Below, one piece after another: positions 1 through 6,489 of a stretch of DNA of 8,260 nucleotides. The stretch lies in contig JAXIHJ010000121.1 in NCBI GenBank assembly GCA_034189755.1, positions 1 to 8,260 on the forward strand. The letters run 5' to 3'. The translations under genes were made by a program, and so were the position numbers. This stretch comes from JAXIHJ01 sp034189755. GTDB lineage: Bacteria > Planctomycetota > Phycisphaerae > SM23-33. Below the pieces are notes generated by a model. It was not told the DNA's origin. It made no database searches and saw only the letters and a list, made by a program, of their open reading frames with translations. Positions within the stretch are counted from its first letter, which is position 1, and each line of letters opens with the position of its first letter.

Positions 1-752
1 CGGAGACGGTGGAGTTTGCCGACGTGGTCCTGCCGGCGGCGGGCTTTGCCGAGAAGGACGGGACGTTCACCAACACCGAGCGCCGCGTCCAGCGCGTTCG
101 CGCGGCAGTCGATCCGCCCGGCCAGGCCCGCACCGATTGGCAAATCACCTGCGAGCTTGCCCGGCGGATGGGCTGCGAAATGTCCTACGAGCACGTATCA
201 GAAATCCAGGACGAAATCGCCTCGCTGACACCCATCTATGGCGGTATTACCTACGGCCGGCTGGAAGAAGGCGCTCTCCAGTGGCCTTGCCCGGATGCCG
301 AGCACCCCGGCACGCCCTATCTGCACGCCGGGCGATTCACTCGCGGGCGGGGTAAGTTTCACCCCGTCGAGTTCATCCCGCCGAGGGAGCTGCCCGACGA
401 TGAGTTCCCGCTGCTGCTTTCGACGGGCCGAATCCTGGAACACTTCCATACCGGCACGATGAGCCGCCGGGCGGATGTGCTCGATAAATTGGTGCCGGCC
501 GGTGTCATTGAGGTTCACCCCGCCGACGCCGAGCGGCTCGGCGTAGCCGACGGCGAGAAGGTCCGCGTTATATCGCGGCGGGGACAAATCGAGATCGCCG
601 CCCGCGTTACCGAGCGGGTTGCAGCCGGGTCGCTGTTCCTGGCGTTTCACTACCGCGAAGCGCCGGCCAACCGGCTGACCATCGCCGCCCTCGACCCGAT
701 AGCCAAAATCCCCGAACTGAAGGTCTGCGCCGTGCGCATAGAGAAATTATGA
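1..752 (+). CDS. fdhA: Formate dehydrogenase catalytic (alpha) subunit, molybdopterin type, C-terminal part (5' truncated)
   Basis: Molybdopterin oxidoreductase that interconverts formate and CO2. In a Wood-Ljungdahl organism it starts the methyl branch. The reading frame is open from the left edge (first full codon at base 3) to a TGA at 750-752, giving about 249 residues. The GTG at base 9 is internal, not a start. Counting from that GTG, the end of the catalytic region shows the FDH signature ADVVLPAAGFAEKDGTFTN (residues 4-22) and TERRVQ. The molybdopterin-dinucleotide-binding domain follows at about 134-245, with STGRILEHFHTGTMSRR (138-154) and the closing stretch around AFHYREAPANRLT. 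The [4Fe-4S] cysteines and the catalytic Sec/Cys lie upstream of the window, so selenocysteine use and cofactor partner cannot be judged. It converges on the acs-type genes, with 4 bp between stops. The family is certain; assignment to FDH rather than another DMSO-reductase member is strong because of the HTGTM and EKDGTFTN signatures. Confidence 0.93.
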   Translation, partial: ETVEFADVVLPAAGFAEKDGTFTNTERRVQRVRAAVDPPGQARTDWQITCELARRMGCEMSYEHVSEIQDEIASLTPIYGGITYGRLEEGALQWPCPDAEHPGTPYLHAGRFTRGRGKFHPVEFIPPRELPDDEFPLLLSTGRILEHFHTGTMSRRADVLDKLVPAGVIEVHPADAERLGVADGEKVRVISRRGQIEIAARVTERVAAGSLFLAFHYREAPANRLTIAALDPIAKIPELKVCAVRIEKL

Positions 753-756
753 TCCG

Positions 757-1845
757 TTACACCGCCGCCTTGGTGCGATATTTTCTGACCTTGCCCATCA
801 GCCGATTGGCGTAATCCACGTCCCAACATTCAATATCGCCGTAGTTCTCCCGGCATACGTTGTAGATCGTATTACCGGGCAGCAGCCCGCTATCAAGAGC
901 TTCGGTGAATTCTTCCGGGCGAACGGCCACGATAACCACCAGTTCCGGCCGAACCTGCTCTCTGACCAGTTTGAGCATCTCCAGACCCCTTATCTCCACA
1001 TTGGGGTCTTCGGACAGTTCCAGGCAAATCAGGTTTTTGAGTTTGGCGATTTCGGGCACCAAGTGCAAACCGAGGTTGTGAAGGTGAAACCACGCTCCGC
1101 AGTTGGCGTCGGCCATTTGTTGATGTATTGGAAAACCGAACCGCCGATAGACATCAACGGAACACGAGCAAAACAAATCATCGCCGACCATCGTTGTCCT
1201 GCCGGGTACCCACCAGTTCATCCAGCCGTTAAACGTTCCGCCGTCCTGCAGCGGTATCATTTCCCAAAGCTCATCCCGGAATTTTTTAACCCCGTCGGCA
1301 ATCTTCTCCAGAAGGCGATCGACATCCCCGGCCCTGTCGACCAAGTCGAGATATATTTCCGAACCGCGCAACATGTATAAAATATCGCATGGGCAATCGA
1401 CATTGGGCGGGCCGACCAGGGCCCTGCCGTTGTTGTTTTCACGGTAATACTTTACGCACCGGCGCATAAGGCCGACGGAGTCGTTGTCGGGGGCGTATTC
1501 TATCTTTTCGGGATGGTCGATCAGGTTGGGTATGTGTTCGCACCACGACGTTCCCGATTCGTATTTCACCTTCGAGCCGAAAAAGCCGCCTTCGATACCG
1601 GTGCCGAAGCTCGGCGAAATAACCGGAAGCGTATCGTCTTCCAGCCGAGCCATTGTGCGCCAGTAATCGAGATAATCCTCAAACATCCGTGGTATGACCG
1701 GCACGTTCGCCATAAACGCGTCCCGCTGAACGGCGCCTTCCCTGACGGCCAGCCTGGCGATAATCCGATCGTTCATGCCGCCGGCCCACAGCGCCTTATA
1801 ACGCTCCAGCACATCTTGAAAATTGGGTTTGTACTCAATCTGCAT
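757..1845 (-). CDS. UroD-superfamily (MtaA/MtbA-like) putative methyltransferase
   Basis: 362-residue protein of the uroporphyrinogen decarboxylase fold, the TIM-barrel family that also holds cobamide:CoM methyltransferases and many uncharacterised corrinoid methyltransferases. The start is ATG at 1845 because a GAGGA Shine-Dalgarno (1857-1853) sits 7 nt upstream. The frame stays open to 2592, but that extension lies inside the next gene and is not protein-like. Visible elements are the N-terminal helices (NFQDVLERYKALWAGG, 8-23), a glycine-rich loop GTGIEGGFFG (81-90), a mid-barrel segment around FNGWMNWWVPGR (205-216), and FHLHNLG (253-259). The last aligns by eye with the HxCG zinc site of MtaA/MtbA, with His in place of Cys. 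Nearby Cys residues are C226, C228 and C249. It is the last gene of the acsE unit, 23 bp after the BioD-like gene. Haem synthesis is unlikely from context. A methyl-transfer or corrinoid-handling role is inferred; the substrate is unknown. Confidence 0.8.
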   Translation of the reverse strand: MQIEYKPNFQDVLERYKALWAGGMNDRIIARLAVREGAVQRDAFMANVPVIPRMFEDYLDYWRTMARLEDDTLPVISPSFGTGIEGGFFGSKVKYESGTSWCEHIPNLIDHPEKIEYAPDNDSVGLMRRCVKYYRENNNGRALVGPPNVDCPCDILYMLRGSEIYLDLVDRAGDVDRLLEKIADGVKKFRDELWEMIPLQDGGTFNGWMNWWVPGRTTMVGDDLFCSCSVDVYRRFGFPIHQQMADANCGAWFHLHNLGLHLVPEIAKLKNLICLELSEDPNVEIRGLEMLKLVREQVRPELVVIVAVRPEEFTEALDSGLLPGNTIYNVCRENYGDIECWDVDYANRLMGKVRKYRTKAAV

Positions 1846-1868
1846 CGGAAAGTCCTCGAGATCGGCGG

Positions 1869-2960
1869 CTATTCTTTCATGCCTGCGAGTATGCCGTCCA
1901 CGTCGGCGTATTCCTCGACGAGGCAAATAGCGGTGTCGATGCGTTCGGTGTCCTGGGGTGTAATCTTGAAGGTCATGTTCTTTAGTTTGGTCGCCAGCGT
2001 ATAGGTGTGCTCGCGGCAGAGAATCGCCGGCAGCCCGGAGCCGGCCAGCAGGTTTATTACCTTGCTTGGCGGCCGAAAGCCGCCGGTCAGGACGATTCCG
2101 GCCACGGGATTCTTCTCGGCCTCCAGTACGTGCGTGCTGAGAACGGCCAGAATGTTGTCGCTGCGGTCTCCGGGCGTAATCACTAGCACGCGATCCTTGA
2201 GATACGAGACCATGTGGTCGGGTTCCATCGCGGCCACGATAAACGCGCCGACGCGGTTGTCCAGTGCGTTGTCGCCGCACAGCATCGCGCAATCCAGCTG
2301 GGCCACCACCTGGCGAATAGTAGGGCTGACAAGCATGTCTTCGTACGGCACCGTCCCGTAGGATCGGATACCGAGATTGTCTAGGCCCTTGGTGGTGGCG
2401 TCTTTGACGCGGTTGAACTTTTCCGGCCAGACCTTGTTCACCACCGCGCCCATCAGGTCGGCGCCGCGGGCGGTCAGGAACGTCGCGCAGAGCGAGATGT
2501 CGTCGATCGCCCGCCCGATGCCGCCGCCGGATATCAAAAGCGCCCGAGCGCCCATGCTGCGGGCGACCTCGGCGCTGGAAAGTTTCAGGCACGAGCCCAT
2601 CGCCACGTGCCCCATGCCCTCGACGACGACCGCGTCATATTCGTCGCGGAGCCTGCGGCAGACGGAGGTTACCTTTTCAGTCAGCTCGGGCACGTGCAGG
2701 TCGTAAATTTCCTTCTCGACGCGGCCTTGGGTCAGAGGCACGACCATCGAGGACGGATGGTCGGCGTCCGTTCCCATGGCCTGGGAAACCACCAATGCGT
2801 CGTCGTGTACCGGCTGGCCGGCAACGGAACTGACGCGCTGGCCGAGCGGCTTGGTGTAGCCGACGCTCAGGCCCCGTTTCTGAAAGGCGCGAATCAGCCC
2901 GATGCAGAACGTCGTCTTGCCGACGTCCCGCTGCGTCCCGACGACGTAAAGCGGTTTCAT
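1869..2960 (-). CDS. BioD-like P-loop / DRTGG-domain protein (Pta N-terminal-like)
   Basis: 363-residue protein with two parts. Residues 1-200 are a dethiobiotin-synthetase/cobyrinate-synthase-like P-loop domain: Walker A GTQRDVGKTT (8-17), a TKPLGQR switch-like segment (36-42), VEGMGH (113-118) and SGGGIGRAID (144-153). Residues about 205-320 form a DRTGG domain (YEDMLVSPTIRQV at 206-218; VLVITPGDRSDNILAV at 258-273). This pairing is that of the N-terminal part of long bacterial phosphotransacetylases, but the catalytic PTA_PTB domain is absent, so it should not make acetyl phosphate. In Pta the equivalent region is regulatory. The ATG at 2960 is preceded by GGAG (2973-2970), spacing 9. It lies 19 bp after the DUF3786 gene and 23 bp before the UroD-like gene. 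A nucleotide-dependent sensing or regulatory role on acetyl-CoA metabolism, or a corrinoid/cofactor ATPase role, is inference; a BioD or CbiA enzyme is less likely. Confidence 0.82.
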   Translation of the reverse strand: MKPLYVVGTQRDVGKTTFCIGLIRAFQKRGLSVGYTKPLGQRVSSVAGQPVHDDALVVSQAMGTDADHPSSMVVPLTQGRVEKEIYDLHVPELTEKVTSVCRRLRDEYDAVVVEGMGHVAMGSCLKLSSAEVARSMGARALLISGGGIGRAIDDISLCATFLTARGADLMGAVVNKVWPEKFNRVKDATTKGLDNLGIRSYGTVPYEDMLVSPTIRQVVAQLDCAMLCGDNALDNRVGAFIVAAMEPDHMVSYLKDRVLVITPGDRSDNILAVLSTHVLEAEKNPVAGIVLTGGFRPPSKVINLLAGSGLPAILCREHTYTLATKLKNMTFKITPQDTERIDTAICLVEEYADVDGILAGMKE

Positions 2961-2979
2961 GTTTTTGATCTCCGATCGT

Positions 2980-3624
2980 TCAGAATGGCCCGCTCGCCAT
3001 GCGGGATATCAGCCTCTCGGACAAAACGACTATGTCCTCGGTGCAAAAGAACGACTCGACGTTGTCCGGCATCAACAGCGTGGCTGAAGGTGCGAACTCC
3101 GTATCACCTGCGTACCATATTACACGGAACCTGACGCGTGGATAGACCTGAAAATCGAATGCCGCATCGCCAGCCGCCACTGCCCGCCCGCCGAGTGCGC
3201 AGCCGGCCCGGCGGAGCGATTCGGTGTCCGGTCCGACCTTGCGGACCAACTGCTCAATTACCCGCTGCCGGTAGACCTCGCCATAGGCTCGCCCGGCAGG
3301 CAAGTCGGCGAAGGTTACGGCGGGCGGCCTGTCCGGAGGCCGGGATGAAACAGCCAGATAATGCAGCGTCAGTATTCGCCACCAGCGTCCTACGGCCTGG
3401 CCGGCCTTGCCGAGCACGGTTCCGCCGGCCGGATCAACGCTGAATTCATCATTGAGGACAGGCACTATCCAAAGGTCTCCCGCCGGCTGCCCGCCCAGCC
3501 ACTTTAACTGCTCAGCCGGCTGCTTGCAGAGCAGGGCCAGGGCTTTGCCGGCGGCGTCTTCGAAATTGTGCTGCTGCGGCGGCACGGCCGACGGCCAGGT
3601 TGATTGGCGTTTGCCTTGTGTCAC
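2980..3624 (-). CDS. DUF3786 domain-containing protein
   Basis: 214-residue protein of unknown function. The pattern matches what I know of DUF3786: a WWRILTLHYL helix (81-90), a segment FADLPAGRAYGEVYRQRVIEQL (105-126), GGRAVAAGDAAFDFQVYPRVRFRVIWYAGDTEFAPSA (145-181, split here only by description), and an end such as FFCTEDIVVLSERLISRM (192-209). No signal peptide or membrane segment is seen, so it is probably cytoplasmic. The start is GTG at 3624, 9 bp after the acsE stop; the upstream Shine-Dalgarno is weak (AGAGC), which suggests translation coupled to acsE. No better Met or Val start occurs in the first residues. The family is, as I recall it, often found beside CODH/ACS or corrinoid methyltransferase genes in anaerobes, which fits here. 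The N-terminal 20 residues are low-complexity and could be outside the folded domain. Confidence 0.75.
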   Translation of the reverse strand: MTQGKRQSTWPSAVPPQQHNFEDAAGKALALLCKQPAEQLKWLGGQPAGDLWIVPVLNDEFSVDPAGGTVLGKAGQAVGRWWRILTLHYLAVSSRPPDRPPAVTFADLPAGRAYGEVYRQRVIEQLVRKVGPDTESLRRAGCALGGRAVAAGDAAFDFQVYPRVRFRVIWYAGDTEFAPSATLLMPDNVESFFCTEDIVVLSERLISRMASGPF

Positions 3625-3633
3625 TGGATTGCT

Positions 3634-4422
3634 CTATTTGTGCCTGGCCGCTTCCAAGTACGAATCGCAGTAGATCATCTTTTCCATGAGCAGCTCAGCC
3701 GTAATCGCCGTATCCATCAGGTCCTTGTCCAGCGGGTCCATGATGGCCGAGTCAAGCCCCTGCGCCATGGCCATGGCGAGATACGTGCGATTGATCAGCT
3801 CGCGGTTGTTGCATCGCTGCGAGACGTTGGACAGCCCCAGCAGCAGATGGGGCGGAGGGTCGGAGAACATTTTCAGTTGTGCGATGGCGGCCATGCAGTT
3901 GCCGGGATTCTTGGGCGATACGTTCACCGGGAGAATAATCGGATCGATGAACAGCTTGTCGGTAGCCAGGCCGGCCTCCATGGCGACGGTGATAATCTGC
4001 GCGCCAAGCTCGACCCGCTTGTCGATGTTTCCGGGCACGCCGTCGGCATCTATGGTCAGGCCGATAAGAGATGCGTCGTTTTCCGCAGCCAACTGAGCAT
4101 ACCGGGCGACAATTTCCGGGTCGGCCTTGGAGGAGTTTATCAGCTTTTCGCCGGGGACCTTCGGCAGGACGTCGGACATTACCTCCCACTTGGCTGTATC
4201 TATCGCCAGCGGCGCATCCGTGACGGCGCGGATGGTTTCCACCAGCCAAAGCATCGCAGCCTTGTCGTCTCGAACCGCCGGGCCGACGTTTACATCCAGC
4301 GCCCATGCGCCGGCCTGAAGCTGCTGCTCAGCCAGGTCCTGAATGATCTTGGCATCCTGATCGATAATCGCCTGCTTGACGTTCTTGAACATCCCGTTGA
4401 TGCGTTCGCCGATTACATGCAC
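3634..4422 (-). CDS. acsE: 5-Methyltetrahydrofolate:corrinoid/iron-sulfur protein methyltransferase (MeTr)
   Basis: Cytoplasmic pterin-binding TIM-barrel enzyme that transfers the methyl group of CH3-tetrahydrofolate to Co(I) of the corrinoid/iron-sulfur protein. The start is GTG at 4422, chosen for the AGGAG at 4434-4430 (7-nt spacing) and because the protein then begins VHVIGERINGMF, as in acetogen AcsE, and is 262 residues long, the same as the Moorella enzyme. Extending to 4473 adds 17 non-homologous residues. With this start the folate-contacting residues known from Moorella MeTr fall at identical positions: D75 (PLAIDT), N96 (KLINSS), D160 (KLFID) and N199 (GLSNV). It therefore looks fully active. 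It opens a tight unit with the DUF3786 gene (9 bp), the BioD-like gene and the UroD-like gene. It is separated from acsD by a 262-bp AT-rich spacer, so it may have its own promoter. Confidence 0.96.
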   Translation of the reverse strand: MHVIGERINGMFKNVKQAIIDQDAKIIQDLAEQQLQAGAWALDVNVGPAVRDDKAAMLWLVETIRAVTDAPLAIDTAKWEVMSDVLPKVPGEKLINSSKADPEIVARYAQLAAENDASLIGLTIDADGVPGNIDKRVELGAQIITVAMEAGLATDKLFIDPIILPVNVSPKNPGNCMAAIAQLKMFSDPPPHLLLGLSNVSQRCNNRELINRTYLAMAMAQGLDSAIMDPLDKDLMDTAITAELLMEKMIYCDSYLEAARHK

Positions 4423-4429
4423 AGTATCT

Positions 4430-4434
4430 CTCCT
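4430..4434 (-). promoter_or_regulatory. Ribosome binding site of acsE (fixes the GTG start)
   Basis: AGGAG, read on the - strand, lies 7 nt before the GTG at 4422. It decides between this GTG and the in-frame start at 4473, which would translate AT-rich spacer repeat. Confidence 0.8.
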
Positions 4435-4548
4435 GATCTTAGATCCTACACAGACCCAAAATTCAAAGTTCAAATTTTCAAAACATTACATCGTATGTAT
4501 TTCTGTAACATCATCGGTAAGTAATTACTGTACTCGTGGTTGGTTAAC

Positions 4549-4572
4549 GCCCAGCCATAGCTATGGCTGGGC
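4549..4572. repeat. Perfect 24-bp palindrome between acsD and acsE
   Basis: The half-site GCCCAGCCATAG is followed directly by its exact reverse complement CTATGGCTGGGC. The stem is GC-rich at its base and has no spacer, so an RNA hairpin would need to open the central TAGCTA as a loop. There is no clear T-tract on either side (TTCTTG on +, GTTAACC on -), so it is not a textbook intrinsic terminator. It lies 112 bp after the acsD stop and about 126 bp before acsE. It could be a weak bidirectional terminator, an mRNA-stabilising hairpin, a dimeric regulator site, or a copy of a dispersed palindromic repeat. Confidence 0.75.
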
Positions 4573-4662
4573 TTCTTGCACCGAGCGCATTAATTAATTG
4601 CCGGCGTAACATGTTTCCTAATCCTATTGTTTTGAGATTTAATTTTGGATCATTTGATATTG

Positions 4663-4693
4663 TTTAGGATTTCGTATTTGGGATTTAGGATTT
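4663..4693. repeat. Short direct repeat of TTTAGGATTT words overlapping the acsD 3' end
   Basis: TTTAGGATTT occurs at 4663-4672 and again, 21 bp on, at 4684-4693, separated by CGTATTTGGGA. The second copy runs into the acsD coding sequence and supplies its last codons and TAA stop. This is a low-complexity spacer repeat of the AAATCCTAAATCCC type. Confidence 0.7.
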
Positions 4694-5665
4694 GTCTTCG
4701 GTCGCCGCCGGCATGAACCTGCCGATGGTACTTTTGACATATTCGATGGCCTTCGGATGCCGCATGACCAGCACCTCAGCGCCGGCCTGAAGCAGGACGG
4801 CGCCGGTGGCGGCTTCCCACATTTCGCCCCAGCGCGGGAAGTTTTCGTCGGTCACGCAGTCAAACGGCGGGTCCTTGGCCTCCTTTGCCCGCCAGGCCTC
4901 GAAACCCACGTCGCAGATGACCGGCTGGGCCAGCAGCTTATCGCCGCCCAGCCCGGCCAGCCGGCCACGCTCCTGAATGCTGTAAACATACTCGATGCCG
5001 TAGCCCAGTGCGCCGGTGGTCGGGAAGACTACAATATCTTCCAGCGGAAAGCCCGCGTCCGAGCAGAGGATATTCACCTGCTTGGCAATGTTGATGTCCA
5101 GCGGACTCTCGGCGATGAGTTTATGTTTGTCGGCCAGGCAGACGGCGACCAGAGTTCGGTAGTTTTTCTCGCGGGCCGTGCCGATGAGGCAGTTTTCGCC
5201 TTTAGCCGCAGCGGAAACGGCCGGCAGAATCTCGTTGTCTTTCTCGTCCACGCCGCAGCCCCAGATAATCAGCGGCATGCCGACGGCGCCCAGCAGGGCC
5301 TTTACCGTCTCGGCGCACTGGTCGGCTGAGTGGTTGCCGGCGTCGGGATGCGCGCCCATCAATCGCAGACAGATCAGATCAGCGCCGAACTCGACCGCCT
5401 TTTTGGCCCAGGCGGCGGGGTCGGAAAGCACCTCGCCGTACACGTTACGCAGTTGGTCGGGCCAGGTCTCCGCGCCGGCGTCCCATACCTCCACGGCCAC
5501 GGCGGGGCTGTTGCCGAGTTCACCTTCAAAGCTCAAAAACGGCATCGCCCCGGCGCCGCCGACTGTAACGGTGGCCGTCCGCGTGCCACCTTCATCGGCG
5601 GTGGCGCCGATGGTGACGGTGTTAATTTTGCCGGCGTACTTTTCGGACACATCAGGTATCGTCAT
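4685..5665 (-). CDS. acsD: Acetyl-CoA decarbonylase/synthase (CFeSP) small subunit, delta
   Basis: Small, TIM-barrel subunit of the corrinoid/iron-sulfur protein, which with AcsC holds the cobamide that carries the methyl group from AcsE to acetyl-CoA synthase. The start is ATG at 5665: AAGGAG (5679-5674) lies 8 nt upstream, and the ATG overlaps the cooC stop as TAATG, so the two are translationally coupled. A start at 5722 would add 19 residues read inside cooC. The product is 326 residues, close to the about 323 of the Moorella protein. Typical features are AMPFLSFEGELGNSPAVAVEVWD (40-62; given as its span), FGADLICLRLMGAHPD (93-108), PLIIWGCGVDEKDNEIL (131-147), NCLIGTAREKNYRTL (158-172) and FPTTGALGYGIEYVYS (214-229). 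The partner acsC is not adjacent, unlike in many acs clusters. The final K-S-stop codons come from an AT-rich spacer repeat, so the native C-terminus may have been altered. Confidence 0.95.
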   Translation of the reverse strand: MTIPDVSEKYAGKINTVTIGATADEGGTRTATVTVGGAGAMPFLSFEGELGNSPAVAVEVWDAGAETWPDQLRNVYGEVLSDPAAWAKKAVEFGADLICLRLMGAHPDAGNHSADQCAETVKALLGAVGMPLIIWGCGVDEKDNEILPAVSAAAKGENCLIGTAREKNYRTLVAVCLADKHKLIAESPLDINIAKQVNILCSDAGFPLEDIVVFPTTGALGYGIEYVYSIQERGRLAGLGGDKLLAQPVICDVGFEAWRAKEAKDPPFDCVTDENFPRWGEMWEAATGAVLLQAGAEVLVMRHPKAIEYVKSTIGRFMPAATEDKS

Positions 5666-6489
5666 TAACGTAACTCCTTTTCCGCGAGTGTCTGCTGGGC
5701 ATGGGGTAAAGTGCCTATGCACCAGTGTACAAGTTGTTCAACGGTGTTTCTCGACGCCCGCCCGGCCTCGTCATCGATCGGCTGACCGTTGGCGCAACGA
5801 CCCGCCAGGTCAGCATCGAACGGAACGTGAAATACCGCATCCATATTTGGGACCTGATCGACCGGTTGCGGTATCTTCTCCTGTTGCGTATCGTACCGGC
5901 CGAGTTTGTTGATTGCCAGCGCCTGCCGGCGGATGCATACGGGCAGCGACCCGGCGAGTTGCGAGATTCGCCCGGCGGTAGCCAGGCCGACCGGCGTAGG
6001 CTCGGCTACAAGCACCATCGCCGAAACGTCGTCGACCACCAGCCTCGATATGTATTCCATGCCCGCTTCGCAGTCCACCAGCACGCAGGCGTAGTTCTTT
6101 CTCAGTATGGTAAGGTATCGCCTCAGCAGGCCGTTGACGTAGCAATAGCAGCCAGGCCCCTCCGGCCGGCCCATCGTCAGCATGTCGAAGCCGGACTCTT
6201 CGGCCAGCAGCTCCGCCAGGTATTGGTCCATAAGGCGCTGCTTTGAGACGTCGCCGCCTTTTTTGGCGTCGTCGCCCAGGCGGTCGCGCAGGTCGGCTAT
6301 GGTGCCGGCCGGCTGGGCGCCGAGCATCAGCCCCAGCGTGGCGTTGGGGTCGGCGTCGATCGCCAGAACGGGCTTTACGCCGGTTCGAATCAGTTCGCGC
6401 AGCGTCATCGCAGCCAGGGTCGTCTTGCCCGATCCACCCTTGCCGCTGAAGGCGATAATAGCACCGGACGTCTTGTTATTGTTATTCAT
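5665..6489 (-). CDS. cooC: CooC/AcsF-family nickel-insertion ATPase
   Basis: 274-residue MinD-type P-loop ATPase that matures carbon monoxide dehydrogenase or acetyl-CoA synthase by ATP-driven nickel insertion. Seen in the sequence: deviant Walker A GKGGSGKT (16-23), IDADPNATLG (44-53), the metal-binding CxC of the family in GPGCYCYVNGLLR (C114, C116; residues 111-123), Walker B VLVDCEAGMEYISR (136-149) and INKLGRYD (193-200). CxC plus the D-x-EAG-x-E signature separates it from MinD and NifH. Whether it serves CODH (CooC) or ACS (AcsF) cannot be told from sequence alone. The start is ATG at 6489, just before the Asn-rich MNNNNK. No Shine-Dalgarno is visible upstream, where the leader is ACCAATTTTATC. 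Its stop overlaps the acsD ATG by one base. The leader contains inverted repeats. Confidence 0.93.
   Translation of the reverse strand: MNNNNKTSGAIIAFSGKGGSGKTTLAAMTLRELIRTGVKPVLAIDADPNATLGLMLGAQPAGTIADLRDRLGDDAKKGGDVSKQRLMDQYLAELLAEESGFDMLTMGRPEGPGCYCYVNGLLRRYLTILRKNYACVLVDCEAGMEYISRLVVDDVSAMVLVAEPTPVGLATAGRISQLAGSLPVCIRRQALAINKLGRYDTQQEKIPQPVDQVPNMDAVFHVPFDADLAGRCANGQPIDDEAGRASRNTVEQLVHWCIGTLPHAQQTLAEKELR
5674..5679 (-). promoter_or_regulatory. Ribosome binding site of acsD inside the cooC 3' end
   Basis: AAGGAG on the - strand, 8 nt before the ATG at 5665. It lies within the last codons of cooC, supports the TAATG coupled start and argues against the longer 5722 start. Confidence 0.85.

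Larger units (their letters stand above)
4423..4684. other. AT-rich intergenic spacer between acsD and acsE
   Basis: 262 bp without a gene. On the + strand it holds an 'AAAATTCAAAGTTCAAATTTTCAAAA' type low-complexity stretch (about 4457-4482), a 10-bp palindrome AGTAATTACT (4520-4529), a perfect 24-bp palindrome (4549-4572), a near-palindrome around TTAATTAA (4587-4601), and repeated TTTAGGATTT words (4663-4693). The base composition differs strongly from the flanking GC-rich genes. A promoter for acsE may lie here, for example TTGAAC-like boxes on the - strand near 4470, but no convincing -35/-10 pair was found. Confidence 0.7.

Noticed and set aside
757..1845. Haem-pathway uroporphyrinogen decarboxylase (hemE)
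   Set aside because: The typical HemE N-terminal RQAGR-type motif is absent and the gene lies in a methyl-transfer operon.
1846..2592. Frame open upstream of the UroD-like ATG, giving a 611-residue reading
   Set aside because: The added part lies in another frame of the BioD-like gene, is Arg/Pro-rich and matches no family. The ATG at 1845 has its own ribosome binding site.
4423..4473. N-terminal 17-residue extension of acsE
   Set aside because: It is translated AT-rich spacer. The GTG at 4422 has AGGAG at 7 nt and gives the standard 262-residue length with catalytic residues at the usual positions.
3604..4524. Long + strand frame of 306 residues opposite acsE
   Set aside because: It is the GC-rich antisense shadow of acsE and spacer. 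acsE has conserved catalytic residues and a ribosome binding site; the shadow has none.
4549..4572. Classical intrinsic terminator
   Set aside because: The palindrome has no T-tract on either strand and no natural loop, so it is listed as a palindrome of unknown role.
5666..5722. Upstream start for acsD inside cooC
   Set aside because: No family-like residues in the extra 19, while the ATG at 5665 has AAGGAG 8 nt away and forms a TAATG overlap.
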